DNA of 64,000 bases from Chryseobacterium takakiae (GTDB taxonomy: Bacteria > Bacteroidota > Bacteroidia > Flavobacteriales > Weeksellaceae): the NCBI RefSeq assembly GCF_900129385.1, contig NZ_FQVO01000001.1, positions 496,001 to 560,000 on the forward strand. The letters run 5' to 3'. Every line of letters starts with the position of its first letter. The first letter of the stretch is position 1. Position numbers and translations under genes: made by a program. Shown here piece after piece: positions 26,455-35,430 of the stretch. The notes under the pieces are model-generated. The model saw only the letters and a list, made by a program, of their open reading frames with translations, was not told where the DNA came from and searched no databases.

Positions 26455-27504
26455 ATGAAAACATTTTATCTGAGTCTTCTTTCAGCTGCTCTTTTTGCTG
26501 GAGCATGTACCTATTCCGAAGCTTGCACAAGGGTTGTTTACAAAGGTCCCGAAAATACTGTAATCACTGCACGTTCGATGGATTGGCGCGATGAAATCCC
26601 CGCCAATATCTGGATTCTTCCGAAAGGAACCGAAAGAAATGGTGAAGTAGGACCGCTTTCTATGAAATGGAAGTCGAAATACGGCAGCGTAGTAAGTACT
26701 TCCTGGGATATTGCCTCCTGCGATGGAATGAATGAAAACGGACTGGTAGCCAATCTCCTCTGGCTTGGAGAGTCACAATATCCTAAATTTGATCCGAAAG
26801 GAAAGCAGAAAGGAATAGCTATTTCTTTATGGGCACAGTATTTCCTTGATAATTTCGGAACAGTGAAAGAAGCCGTGGAGCATGCCAGGAAAGAAAGCTT
26901 TGTTATTGTAAGCGATTATATTCCGGGTACAGAACGTTTTACCACCGTTCATCTTTCCATTTCAGATGCATCCGGAGACAGTGCCGTTTTTGAATATATC
27001 GAAGGCAAACTCGTGATCCATCACTCTCCTGATTACACAGTAATGACCAATTCACCCATTTTCGATCAGCAGCTGGCACTCAATAATTACTGGAAAGGTA
27101 TTCCGGGAACCGTAATGCTCCCGGGAACCAACCGCGCCGCCGACCGTTTTGTAAGGGCATCTTATTATATCAATGCCATCCCGCAAACATCAGATACCAG
27201 AACAGCTGTGGCCAGCGTTTTCAGTGTCATCCGGAACTGTTCTGTTCCCTACGGAATAACCTCCGAAACAGAACCGAATATTTCCTCCACAAGATGGCGT
27301 TCTGTTTCCGACCAAAAAAACCTGACGTATTATTTTGAAGCCGTTTTTACTCCAAATACTTTTTGGGTAAACCTTAAAGAATTTGATCTCACTCCCAAAG
27401 GAAAAACCATGAAGCTGGACCTGAGCAATTTTCAAACGTACAGCGGCAAAGCCAATGCAAGTTTTAAAGAAGCAAAACCTTTTAAATTTTTAGGATTAAA
27501 TTAA
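26455..27504 (+). CDS. Choloylglycine hydrolase family (linear amide C-N hydrolase)
   Basis: A 349-residue Ntn-hydrolase of the bile salt hydrolase/penicillin V acylase family, which cleaves an amide bond next to an acyl or steroid carbonyl. An export signal precedes C24 in SEACTRVVYKG; this cysteine would become the N-terminal nucleophile after cleavage, as in CTRVVY-type family members. Other family landmarks: ARSMDWRDEIPANIWILP at about 40-57, with the R and D used in catalysis, and CDGMNENGLVANLLWL near 90-105. It is periplasmic or outer-surface by its signal. The next genes, 31 and 10 bases apart, encode a porin and an anion permease, so the unit probably takes up the acid that this enzyme releases. 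Bile salt, penicillin V and acyl-homoserine-lactone substrates are all possible. Confidence 0.85.
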   Translation: MKTFYLSLLSAALFAGACTYSEACTRVVYKGPENTVITARSMDWRDEIPANIWILPKGTERNGEVGPLSMKWKSKYGSVVSTSWDIASCDGMNENGLVANLLWLGESQYPKFDPKGKQKGIAISLWAQYFLDNFGTVKEAVEHARKESFVIVSDYIPGTERFTTVHLSISDASGDSAVFEYIEGKLVIHHSPDYTVMTNSPIFDQQLALNNYWKGIPGTVMLPGTNRAADRFVRASYYINAIPQTSDTRTAVASVFSVIRNCSVPYGITSETEPNISSTRWRSVSDQKNLTYYFEAVFTPNTFWVNLKEFDLTPKGKTMKLDLSNFQTYSGKANASFKEAKPFKFLGLN

Positions 27505-27535
27505 TACAATAAACGCTTCACCAAATACAATATAT

Positions 27536-28687
27536 ATGGCTTTTCTTATAAAAAAGGCTGTTTCTTCTTTCTTTGTTATATCTTTCTGCTTAACTGCCGC
27601 GCAAAAACCGGATTCATTATACAGCAAACCGGAACAGGAAGATATAAAATATCCCCAACTCCAGGTAAAAGGTCTTTTCCAGGCACGCTATCTGGTGGGA
27701 ATGAGCAAAGATGTGGATGTCAACGGCCTTCATCATTCTGATCACAGCGGGACTGATAATAATTTCATGATCAAATACATGAGAGTGCAGATGCGCGCCC
27801 AGATCAGTAAACGGACAGAAGTTGTCGCGCTGGCTAATCTTGCGGATTTTAAAAATGATCCCAAATCAAGAGTACTGGAAAATGCGTATTTGAAATATAC
27901 CTTTAATCCTAAGCTGGCATTCACTGTAGGGCAGTTCCGACCCTGGTTCGGATTGGAAGAAACCTATCCTATTGATATTATCAAATCACTGGACTGGTCC
28001 AATCAGTATACCGAATTCGGTAAACTGGGCTGGACAAGCTTTCAGATCGGTCTTTCTGCAACAGGTCAGCTCAATCTGGGTAAAATTCCTTTTCAATATG
28101 CCATTTCCGTGGTGAACGGTAACGGTAAAAACCAGGTGAATGACAATGATAACGGTAAACAATATTCCACAAGGCTTGTTTTCGGTTTTTCAGAAAAATA
28201 CAACCTGAACCTGGGGTTAAATGGTGGTATCGGCGAAGTTTTCGGTAAAAAAGTATATGCCCTGGGAATAGATCTTAGTTCAATAATCCGGTTTGATCCC
28301 AGATGGAGCCTGGATATGCAGCTTGAGGCAAAACAGGCAACAAATCATACTCTTTATTTCGCGGCAGATCCTGAAACAAGACCTCAGAATCCTGATGAAT
28401 ACCTCATCAGAGGAGCTTATTTCCTTCCTAATGTGCGTTATGAAATTAATCACAGAAACCTAAGTGCCTTCGAGCTTTCCTGCCGGTACGAATATTTAGA
28501 TACCAACTTCAGACTCAGTTCAAATCCGAGACAAACGATTACGCCGATGTTCGGACTTGAATTTCTGAAAAATTATGGCGCCAGAATTCAGCTTGGGATG
28601 CAGATTGACCGTTATAAATATCAGGTGGAAAACAGCACGCAATACAATAATAACCTCTTTATCATACAGGTACAGAGTCGATTCTAA
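27536..28687 (+). CDS. Phosphate-selective porin O/P family protein
   Basis: This 383-residue outer-membrane protein has a signal peptide (ends LTAAQ near residue 23). A beta-barrel follows whose strands recur from LQVKGLFQARYLVG to the final NLFIIQVQSRF, with the terminal Phe typical of barrel proteins. The segments LENAYLKYTFNPKLAFTVGQF and RPWFGLEETYPIDII match the OprP/OprO family in which a trimeric channel favours anions. It lies between the amide hydrolase and the DASS permease and ends 10 bases before the latter, fitting a role as the outer-membrane route for an anionic substrate. Substrate is inferred from context; some members of the family bind phosphate, others do not. Confidence 0.82.
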   Translation: MAFLIKKAVSSFFVISFCLTAAQKPDSLYSKPEQEDIKYPQLQVKGLFQARYLVGMSKDVDVNGLHHSDHSGTDNNFMIKYMRVQMRAQISKRTEVVALANLADFKNDPKSRVLENAYLKYTFNPKLAFTVGQFRPWFGLEETYPIDIIKSLDWSNQYTEFGKLGWTSFQIGLSATGQLNLGKIPFQYAISVVNGNGKNQVNDNDNGKQYSTRLVFGFSEKYNLNLGLNGGIGEVFGKKVYALGIDLSSIIRFDPRWSLDMQLEAKQATNHTLYFAADPETRPQNPDEYLIRGAYFLPNVRYEINHRNLSAFELSCRYEYLDTNFRLSSNPRQTITPMFGLEFLKNYGARIQLGMQIDRYKYQVENSTQYNNNLFIIQVQSRF

Positions 28688-28697
28688 AACAAACTTA

Positions 28698-30134
28698 ATG
28701 ATCATGAAAGAAATAAATATTAAAAATGTTGTAATTACTTTTGCCATAGCACTTATTCTTTGGTTTATTCCCGTACCGGAAGGAGTAAGCGAGAACGCAT
28801 GGCATCTTTTTGCTATTTTTGCGGCTACTATTTTAGGGATCATCCTTAAAGCGGCACCTATGGGAACGATGTGTATGCTGGCCATTGCCTTTACTGCACT
28901 TACGCAGGTAATAGCTCCGGGAGATGCGGGAAAATCTATTACCAAAGCGCTCTCAGGTTTCGGAGATAAGGTAATCTGGCTGATCGGAATATCATTTTTT
29001 ATCGCAAGAAGTTTTATCAAAACCGGACTCGGAAATCGTATCGCATTTTTATTCATTAAAATATTCGGTAAAAGTTCTCTTGGACTGGCTTACGGATTAG
29101 GATTGGCAGACGTCTGTCTTGCTCCTGCCATTCCGAGCAATACTGCAAGAGGCGGAGGAATTATTTATCCCATTATGAAATCAATGGCCACCAGTTTCGA
29201 TTCTGTACCTGAAAAACCTGAAACACACAGAAAATTAGGCTCATATCTTACGCTCAACAGCTATTATATGAATCTGATTTCCTCTTCCATGTTTTTAACG
29301 GGAACCGCCAGTAACCCGATGTGCCAGAAATTCGCCGCTAACCTGGGAATCAATATTACCTGGATGTCATGGGCTTCAGCAGGTTTTATTCCAGGATTGG
29401 CAGCTTTTTTTATTGTTCCTTTGGTTTTATACAAATTGTATCCGCCAGAATTGAAAAAAACAGGTGACGCCCCCAAAATGGCTGCCGAAAAACTGAAGGA
29501 AATGGGCCCTATCAGCAAAAATGAATGGCTCATGCTTTTTGCATTTTTTATATTACTTGCACTGTGGATTTTTGGAGGAAGTTTTTCCATTGATGCCACA
29601 ACAACAGCTTTCATCGGCCTTACTTTACTGTTGCTGACATCAGTACTTACCTGGGAAGATGTAAAATCTGAAAAAGGCGCATGGGATACGATTGTATGGT
29701 TTGCGGTTCTGGTGATGATGGCAAGCTCATTAAATGAACTCGGTTTTATAGGCTGGTTCAGTGATCTTATCAAGCTGAAAATCGGAGGTATGACGTGGAC
29801 TGTTGCTTTTCCGGTTATTATTCTGGTGTATTTTTTCAGTCACTATATCTTTGCGAGTGCCACGGCGCACGTTGCTGCCATGTACGCCGCTTTACTGGCG
29901 GTAGGAATTGCTGTAGGAATTCCGCCCATGCTCCTGGCAATGATGCTTGGCTTCTTAGGATCTATCTACGGTGTACTCACGCATTACGGACATGGCCCTG
30001 CGCCTGTGTTTTTCGGAAGTGGTTATGTTGATCTGAAATCCTGGTGGCTGCGTGGCCTTGAAATCGGAATTGTTTTATTAATTATTTATATGGGACTTGG
30101 CGGAATCTGGATGAAAGTTTTAGGATATTATTAA
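28698..30134 (+). CDS. DASS-family dicarboxylate/anion permease
   Basis: A 478-residue inner-membrane transporter of the divalent anion:sodium symporter family (CitT, 2-oxoglutarate/malate translocators). It has about 12-14 hydrophobic segments. Two signature loops are visible: PSNTARGGGIIYPIMKSM near residue 150, and TGTASNPMCQKFAANLG near 200, the hairpin loop with the SNT-like motif that binds sodium and carboxylate. The C-terminal half repeats the topology with TAHVAAMYAALLAVG and THYGHGPAPVFFGSG. I placed the start at 28698, just after the porin stop codon (28687), with an alternative ATG at 28704; an open extension further upstream lies inside the porin gene. It would import the organic acid handled by this operon. 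Confidence 0.88.
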   Translation: MIMKEINIKNVVITFAIALILWFIPVPEGVSENAWHLFAIFAATILGIILKAAPMGTMCMLAIAFTALTQVIAPGDAGKSITKALSGFGDKVIWLIGISFFIARSFIKTGLGNRIAFLFIKIFGKSSLGLAYGLGLADVCLAPAIPSNTARGGGIIYPIMKSMATSFDSVPEKPETHRKLGSYLTLNSYYMNLISSSMFLTGTASNPMCQKFAANLGINITWMSWASAGFIPGLAAFFIVPLVLYKLYPPELKKTGDAPKMAAEKLKEMGPISKNEWLMLFAFFILLALWIFGGSFSIDATTTAFIGLTLLLLTSVLTWEDVKSEKGAWDTIVWFAVLVMMASSLNELGFIGWFSDLIKLKIGGMTWTVAFPVIILVYFFSHYIFASATAHVAAMYAALLAVGIAVGIPPMLLAMMLGFLGSIYGVLTHYGHGPAPVFFGSGYVDLKSWWLRGLEIGIVLLIIYMGLGGIWMKVLGYY

Positions 30135-30159
30135 CCAGTTGCGCATTTTGATTTATTAT

Positions 30160-30275
30160 CGTCACTTTGAGTAGATTTTTGAAAAAAATCGTATCGAAAA
30201 GTTTATAATTTTGAATAGATTCCATTCTTGATACATTTTTTTCACCACTTTATTGCGAAAAATACTCGAAATGAT
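30160..30275. repeat. Imperfect inverted repeat in a convergent spacer
   Basis: The left arm (about 30160-30201, GTCACTTTGAGTAGATTTTT...) and the right arm (about 30228-30275) are imperfect inverted copies: both share TCA-TT-GAGTA-TTTTT and GAAAAAAAT-GTATC when read outward. Similar GTCATTTCGAGTA-like elements recur in spacers of Chryseobacterium and relatives, to my knowledge. Confidence 0.5.
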
Positions 30276-30333
30276 GAAGCTACTATCAAAAATTTTCAAA
30301 ATGCATAACGGATAAATTAATAAGTTTTTCAAT

Positions 30334-30403
30334 TTAACCGCAAACCGAAAGTATAACGGCGTCAAAAGAAACAAAAGTTATTTTGGCGTCTTTTGCGGTT
30401 TAA
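30334..30403. terminator. Inverted repeat AACCGCAAA...TTTGCGGTT between converging genes
   Basis: Arms AACCGCAAA (30336-30344) and TTTGCGGTT (30392-30400) enclose two direct GGCGTC copies (30358-30363 and 30385-30390). It may act as a two-way terminator or belong to a dispersed intergenic repeat family. Confidence 0.45.
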
Positions 30404-30413
30404 TGAATACCTG

Positions 30414-31568
30414 CTATTCCTGATCGCGTTTTAAAATATATTGTATTCTCAAAATTAAAAGAATAAGAAGTACAAGAAGCAAGATCAGAAGATGTATTAC
30501 CGAATCAATATTATCTGCGATTGATCCGCCCGCCTGAACAATCGATATATATATTTTCAGAAATGGCGAAGTGGGAATCAGATCAGACATTACCTGAATA
30601 GCAGATGGCAGCGACTGATACGGCATAGAATATCCAGTGATTAAAAATATCGGATAAGAGGAAAACACCAATACCTGGAAAGCAAAAAGCTTGCTTCTGA
30701 AAAAACTTCCGATGAGCATTCCCAAAACGATCACCGAAGAGATAAATAAAGCCGTAATAAAAGCCAGATCTATAAAGCTTCCTCTGACCGAAACTCCAAA
30801 CAGTGAAAAATTTACGATGGTAAAAAAAGTCCCGAAGATCATAAAAATACACAGATAAAGAATTCCTTTCCCGAAAATCAATTTTGAAATACTGAATCCT
30901 GAAATCTTATAAACCTCCGGTATTTTCTTCTCTTCTCTTTCGGAGGTAAAACCTGCGGCAACACCTATCAGCAATGTCTGCTGTAGGATAATAGCGAGCA
31001 GCCCCGGTAAAAGAAAAGAGCCGTACGTCATCCCGGAATTGTATAAAGGCCTGTAATCCATATTGATGGGATTGGTCATTTTCATGGATTCTTCTTCCCC
31101 CATCCCCTGCTTATTGAAATAGGTTTTTCTTACACCGGCTCCCACCGTAAGGCAGACTTTTGTTACCGTACTTAGCAAATCGCTGGAAGGCAGAAAACGA
31201 GACGCATTTAAGACTAAATTTACATTGGGCTGCTTTTGAGAAAGAATATATTTTTCAAGATCTTTCTGAATATAAAAATACCCTTCTACTTCGTCCTGAT
31301 ACATTTTCTCCTGAGCGTCGGAGATATTGGAAGCCGGAACAATTTCAATCATAGGCGTAGCATTAAGCTGATCGGTAAGCAATCTTGAAACTGCAGATCC
31401 GTCATCATCAATAAGGGCCAGCTTTACTTTTTCTTCCCCTTTATTCAGATAGATACTGCCGTACATAAAAGCATATAAAACCGGCGCAATCAAAAGAATA
31501 AGAAAAAGGCTGGAATCGCCTGAAATATTCCTTACTTCTCTTTTCATTATGTTAAAAATATCTTTCAT
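30414..31568 (-). CDS. ABC-2 type permease (second of pair)
   Basis: A 384-residue inner-membrane protein of the ABC-2/YhhJ-YbhR type. One helix at about 20-40 is followed by a large periplasmic domain (about 45-175; LALIDDDGSAVSRLLTDQL) and then five or six helices from about 185 on, ending in a leucine-isoleucine-rich helix and a short basic tail. It shares the DDDGSAVSR motif with its neighbour at 31565 (DEDGSSVSR), so the two are paralogues. The genes overlap by 4 bases (ATGA). Such pairs export drugs, lipids or unknown molecules with an HlyD-type adaptor and TolC. No ATPase gene is next to them; the required ATP-binding protein would have to be encoded elsewhere. Confidence 0.85.
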   Translation of the reverse strand: MKDIFNIMKREVRNISGDSSLFLILLIAPVLYAFMYGSIYLNKGEEKVKLALIDDDGSAVSRLLTDQLNATPMIEIVPASNISDAQEKMYQDEVEGYFYIQKDLEKYILSQKQPNVNLVLNASRFLPSSDLLSTVTKVCLTVGAGVRKTYFNKQGMGEEESMKMTNPINMDYRPLYNSGMTYGSFLLPGLLAIILQQTLLIGVAAGFTSEREEKKIPEVYKISGFSISKLIFGKGILYLCIFMIFGTFFTIVNFSLFGVSVRGSFIDLAFITALFISSVIVLGMLIGSFFRSKLFAFQVLVFSSYPIFLITGYSMPYQSLPSAIQVMSDLIPTSPFLKIYISIVQAGGSIADNIDSVIHLLILLLVLLILLILRIQYILKRDQE

Positions 31569-32731
31569 GCCCGATGATTTTTTAGATACCGGTTAATTTT
31601 TCTCTGAAAGAATATGATGGCCACCGGGAAAGTAATTCCTGTAAAAACCAAAAGCCTGATCATTTCCGGAGTGGCATACCGTAGCGGAAGTTCCATAAAA
31701 TAAAGTTTGATGAAACCATCCAGAAAGTGTGTATATGGCATTATGTCTGCGTAGAGCTGATCGTACCACGGCATTGCCCATCTTGGAAATGTAAAACCAC
31801 TGAACACAAATGCAGGAGAAGTAAAAAACAAGGCTACATCTACTACGAAAAGCAGGTTGTCCGAAATAGCGGAAAGCATCATTCCGATTCCGATGCATGA
31901 AAGAGCCAGCAGTGTATATAGTATAAAAAAACTGAAATCAGTCTCCGGTTTCCCGAGATCAAAAACAGGAAACACCACAAAACTGATGAGGATAAATAAT
32001 AACCAGGCAATACAAAGATGCGCCAGTAACTTTCCGATAATGATCTGTGAAGATGAAGTCGAAATTTTCAGCAGGCTTTCTATTGTTTCTTTTTTAAATT
32101 CGAGATTAAGAATAAGAACGGAAGCCACAATTAACGCCATCTGCAATCCTACGGTAACCAGCCCCGGCGTGAGATACATTTGATAATTGAATTCCGGGTT
32201 ATAGAGAACTGTAGTGTTGAGTTTAATAGGCTGTACAAGAACATTGGCTTTATCAGCTGCCATTCCCTGTTTTTCTGCCTTTTGTAAAACCACGGCAAGC
32301 CCAGCTTTAATAATGATTTCAGCAGCTCCTTTATAAATCATTTTTGCAGGAACCAGGTAAGCGCCATTGGTGTATAATGTGATATTCGACTGGTGGTTTT
32401 TCTTCGCATCCGCTTCCATATTTTTAGGAAAATGAACGGCCCCGAAGATTTTTCCTTCTTTCATCAATTGTTCAATTTCCGCATTGCTGAAAACAACATG
32501 AGTAAAATGGATGTTTTCATTCTGCTCCATCATATCCGTGAGCGTTCTTGAAACAGAAGAACCATCTTCGTCCCAAACCGCCATCGGGAGCTCCCTGGCA
32601 AACTGTTTCTGATAAATAAAACCATAAAAAAGGAAAATAATAGGCGGAATAATCAGCAATACCACATAGAAATTAGGAATCGAAAAAATCCGTTTCCACT
32701 CGCGTACCATAATGATGCTGATTTTTTTCAA
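31565..32731 (-). CDS. ABC-2 type permease (first of pair)
   Basis: A 388-residue paralogue of the next gene with the same plan: helix 1 at about 18-36 (FYVVLLIIPPIIFLFYGF), a periplasmic domain with WDEDGSSVSRTLTDMM near 52-67 and then about six helices. Its first codon is TTG (32731); an ATG seven codons later would drop part of the basic leader KKISIIMVREWKRIF that such permeases keep, so I prefer the TTG. It follows the HlyD-type gene by 15 bases. Together with its partner it should form a heterodimeric export channel. I see no nucleotide-binding domain in either protein. Confidence 0.85.
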   Translation of the reverse strand: MKKISIIMVREWKRIFSIPNFYVVLLIIPPIIFLFYGFIYQKQFARELPMAVWDEDGSSVSRTLTDMMEQNENIHFTHVVFSNAEIEQLMKEGKIFGAVHFPKNMEADAKKNHQSNITLYTNGAYLVPAKMIYKGAAEIIIKAGLAVVLQKAEKQGMAADKANVLVQPIKLNTTVLYNPEFNYQMYLTPGLVTVGLQMALIVASVLILNLEFKKETIESLLKISTSSSQIIIGKLLAHLCIAWLLFILISFVVFPVFDLGKPETDFSFFILYTLLALSCIGIGMMLSAISDNLLFVVDVALFFTSPAFVFSGFTFPRWAMPWYDQLYADIMPYTHFLDGFIKLYFMELPLRYATPEMIRLLVFTGITFPVAIIFFQRKINRYLKNHRA

Positions 32732-32746
32732 ACTTAAAGATTTAAA

Positions 32747-33742
32747 TTAAGGTAAAATAAGCTGCGCGGTCATCCCTGAACGAAGTCCTTTTACGACGTT
32801 CGGATTTTCAGGCTTTACTTTGATCTGAAAAGTTCTCAGCTCAAATTCTCCATTCTGTTTTTCAGGAACCCAATCTGCATAACCCAATGCCGGAGCCAGC
32901 TCCGAAACTTTACCTTTCACGTTTTCCGGAATACAGCCGGGAATTTTCATCGTTACAACACTTCCTTTATCAATTTTTGTCATCTGATTCTGTCGGAGAT
33001 TAAATTTTACAAAAAATGAATTGTCCTTCTGAATGGTCATCATCGGATATCCCGCATTTACCATTTCGCCTTTATTGGAAACTATGGTCGATATCCTGCC
33101 GGATACAGGCGCTTTAATAGAAGCATTATCCTTAATTTCCTGTGCAAGCTTTTCCGCCTTCTGTGCCTGATTGAGAATAGCCTGTGCAGAATTTTTCATT
33201 TCCTTGTTACTGCCTCTTTCCAGAAGCTGTACATTGAGCTTTGCAGTTTCCAGTTCTTTTTGAGCGGCTTTATATTTAAAATAAATGACGTCTCTTTCCT
33301 GACCGGAAACAACGCCTTCGGAATATAAATTCTGAAACCTGCTATACGTTTTAGACATGAGATCCATCTGCTGCTGTGCAATCTGCTGAAGATTTTTTGC
33401 AGAAGCCAGCACTTCCGGCTCTACACCTCTCTCTATTTTATCCATCTGATTGCGTGCGATTTCAACAGCATCTGTTACCTGAGACCGAATGGTTTCTATT
33501 TCGGAAGTTTTCATTTGGGCAACGGTCTGTCCTTCTTTTACCTCGTCCCCCTCCTGTACCGTAATATCAAGAACACGCCCAGGAAGAGAAGCTGAAACAT
33601 CAATAAATTCGGCATCTACCATACCAATTACGGCATCCTTAGGCGTATCAGCAGATTTCTCTTTCAAGAGGTAAATAAGAGCTGCTGCAAGTACAGCAAC
33701 CGGAATAAAAACAGCCCAGTAATTTTTTATAAAATTTTTCAT
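32747..33742 (-). CDS. HlyD-family periplasmic adaptor (membrane fusion protein)
   Basis: A 331-residue adaptor linking the permease pair to the TolC-type channel. One N-terminal membrane helix (about 9-25) anchors it. A biotinyl-lipoyl-like half-domain follows (VDAEFIDVSASLPGRVLDI), then a long coiled-coil hairpin at about 85-215 (SQVTDAVEIARNQMDKIE; AQKELETAKLNVQLLE), the second lipoyl half (IKAPVSGRISTIVSNKGEMV) and a beta-barrel domain. This matches EmrA/YbhG-type adaptors. It starts 78 bases after the tolC-like gene stop. The order outer channel, adaptor, permease, permease is common in Bacteroidota. Confidence 0.9.
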   Translation of the reverse strand: MKNFIKNYWAVFIPVAVLAAALIYLLKEKSADTPKDAVIGMVDAEFIDVSASLPGRVLDITVQEGDEVKEGQTVAQMKTSEIETIRSQVTDAVEIARNQMDKIERGVEPEVLASAKNLQQIAQQQMDLMSKTYSRFQNLYSEGVVSGQERDVIYFKYKAAQKELETAKLNVQLLERGSNKEMKNSAQAILNQAQKAEKLAQEIKDNASIKAPVSGRISTIVSNKGEMVNAGYPMMTIQKDNSFFVKFNLRQNQMTKIDKGSVVTMKIPGCIPENVKGKVSELAPALGYADWVPEKQNGEFELRTFQIKVKPENPNVVKGLRSGMTAQLILP

Positions 33743-33820
33743 CTGTTGGTTGATTATGCTTCGGATGATATCCGGTTATTTAATTTATGCAAAATAAGTT
33801 CAGTCTTGCTTTATCTGCCA

Positions 33821-35251
33821 TTATGGGATATAGCTTGTAATATCCTCCGGCTTTCCGATGATATATAAATAAGTTGCCAGAGCAGTCTGATAAGCTACCA
33901 GTGAGGTATAATAAAGTTTTTCGGTTTCATACTGCAGCTGCAATACATCATTAACATCTTTTACGGAAGAAAGGCTGTTTTCCATTCTCTTTCTCACCAT
34001 ATCCGTTGTCTGATAGGCCTGTTTCCGTGACGCATCCAGGGTTTCACTTTGCTGTTTAAGACTTATCATTTTATTTTCCGCTATTTTCGCAGCCAGGTTT
34101 ACCGATTTCTGTTTTTGCTCTATGAGAAGATCAGCTTCTTTAACCAGAGATTGCGAGGCAAGATTTCTGGAACGTCTTTCCGGATCGAAAAGTGTCCATT
34201 GCAGCTCGATTCCTACAAGCCACGGAGGAGTAATTACAGGAAGATCTTTCCTGAAAAACTGAACATTTCCTATGGCAAATATATTGGGTCTTGACAATGA
34301 TTTTGTGATATCCACTCCGGTTTCCGCTTCTGCTTTCTTACTTTGAAGAAACTGTACATCAGCATTTACCGATCCTGATGAAAAAACGGGGATTTCTGAA
34401 GACTCCTTCAACATTTCGGTAATTTCTACCGGTTCATCAAGAGGAATTCCCATCATATCTTTTAAAATGAAAAGCGCATTTTCTTTTTCAGTCGTTAAAT
34501 TTTTCAGGTTGGTTTCGCCCTGCATTCTGGCAATATCTGCCCAGTTCTTCTGATAAGGCGGAATTATTTCTGCTTTAAGCAGGTTTCCGGCATAGGATTC
34601 ATTTTTCTGTAAAGATTCCAGACTTTTTTTTTGCTTATCAATCATTGAGTTCAGATACATCACCTGCAGGTACTGCAGGACAATATTATAAGCCGTAATA
34701 TCTTTTGAAGACTGAAGGTTTGCTTCGCTGCTTTTTACCTGTTCTTCGGAAAGTTTTCGGGAAGATTTCAGTTTCCCTCCAAGATAAATGGGCTGCCGCA
34801 CAACAAGCCCGGCAAGGAAATAACTTTGCTTCGTGATTTCAGGATTATAATCAGGATAAACAGCACTGATGATATCTTTTGAAGTCTGATAAATGACATT
34901 CTGTACCTGCTGCGAAAGCGGGTTGCCCGTAATCTGCTGATAAGCCGTATTTGCTGAATATACTGCCTGATTGGCAGAGCCCTCAACAATACCGTCTTTT
35001 ACCTGTTGGAGATTAATCCTGAGAGGTTCGCCGATATAATTATACCCTGCCAGAAGATCAAGCTTCGGAAGTCCGTTATTTTTGCTTGATTCGAGCAATT
35101 TCTGCCGGGTTTCAAGCGACTGTTCGGCAATCTTTATTACGGTATTATTTTGCTGCGCTTTTTCAATACAATATTTTAAAGAAAACTGCTGACAGAAAAT
35201 TTTTGCCGAAAGCATTAAAAAAAGCGACACGGAAGTTTTCTTTATGCTCAT
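33821..35251 (-). CDS. TolC-family outer-membrane efflux protein
   Basis: A 476-residue outer-membrane factor with a signal peptide (ends KIFCQ near residue 21) and two repeated OEP domains made of long amphipathic helices. Landmarks are FSLKYCIEKAQQNNTVIKIA at the start of repeat 1, GLVVRQPIYLGGKLKSS, and SLSSVKDVNDVLQLQYETEKLYY near the end. It forms the trimeric channel through the outer membrane and periplasm. It is the first gene of the export operon and has a -7-like box 41 bases upstream. No TetR or other regulator gene sits next to it. Confidence 0.9.
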   Translation of the reverse strand: MSIKKTSVSLFLMLSAKIFCQQFSLKYCIEKAQQNNTVIKIAEQSLETRQKLLESSKNNGLPKLDLLAGYNYIGEPLRINLQQVKDGIVEGSANQAVYSANTAYQQITGNPLSQQVQNVIYQTSKDIISAVYPDYNPEITKQSYFLAGLVVRQPIYLGGKLKSSRKLSEEQVKSSEANLQSSKDITAYNIVLQYLQVMYLNSMIDKQKKSLESLQKNESYAGNLLKAEIIPPYQKNWADIARMQGETNLKNLTTEKENALFILKDMMGIPLDEPVEITEMLKESSEIPVFSSGSVNADVQFLQSKKAEAETGVDITKSLSRPNIFAIGNVQFFRKDLPVITPPWLVGIELQWTLFDPERRSRNLASQSLVKEADLLIEQKQKSVNLAAKIAENKMISLKQQSETLDASRKQAYQTTDMVRKRMENSLSSVKDVNDVLQLQYETEKLYYTSLVAYQTALATYLYIIGKPEDITSYIP

Positions 35252-35291
35252 AACATTTGTGAATGGTGTTTGGTGTTTATGGGTATACTAA

Positions 35292-35299
35292 CAAATTTA
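35292..35299 (-). promoter_or_regulatory. Candidate -7 box for the efflux operon
   Basis: Minus strand TAAATTTG fits TAnnTTTG and would give a leader of about 35 bases before the ATG at 35251. No clear -33 TTTG at the right distance. Confidence 0.3.
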
Positions 35300-35430
35300 A
35301 TGAAAATGTACCACAATTAGAAATATATTTACACCTTAAAAGCAATGTGATGAGCATAAAATATTCAGTCACTTATTGATCTAGCGATAACCACAACGTA
35401 ATAATAACTTACATAGAGCAGGAGAAATAT

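Noticed and set aside
28575..28697. N-terminal extension of the DASS permease into the porin gene
   Set aside because: It lies wholly within the porin coding region in another frame; the ATG at 28698 after the porin stop starts a normal hydrophobic N-terminus.
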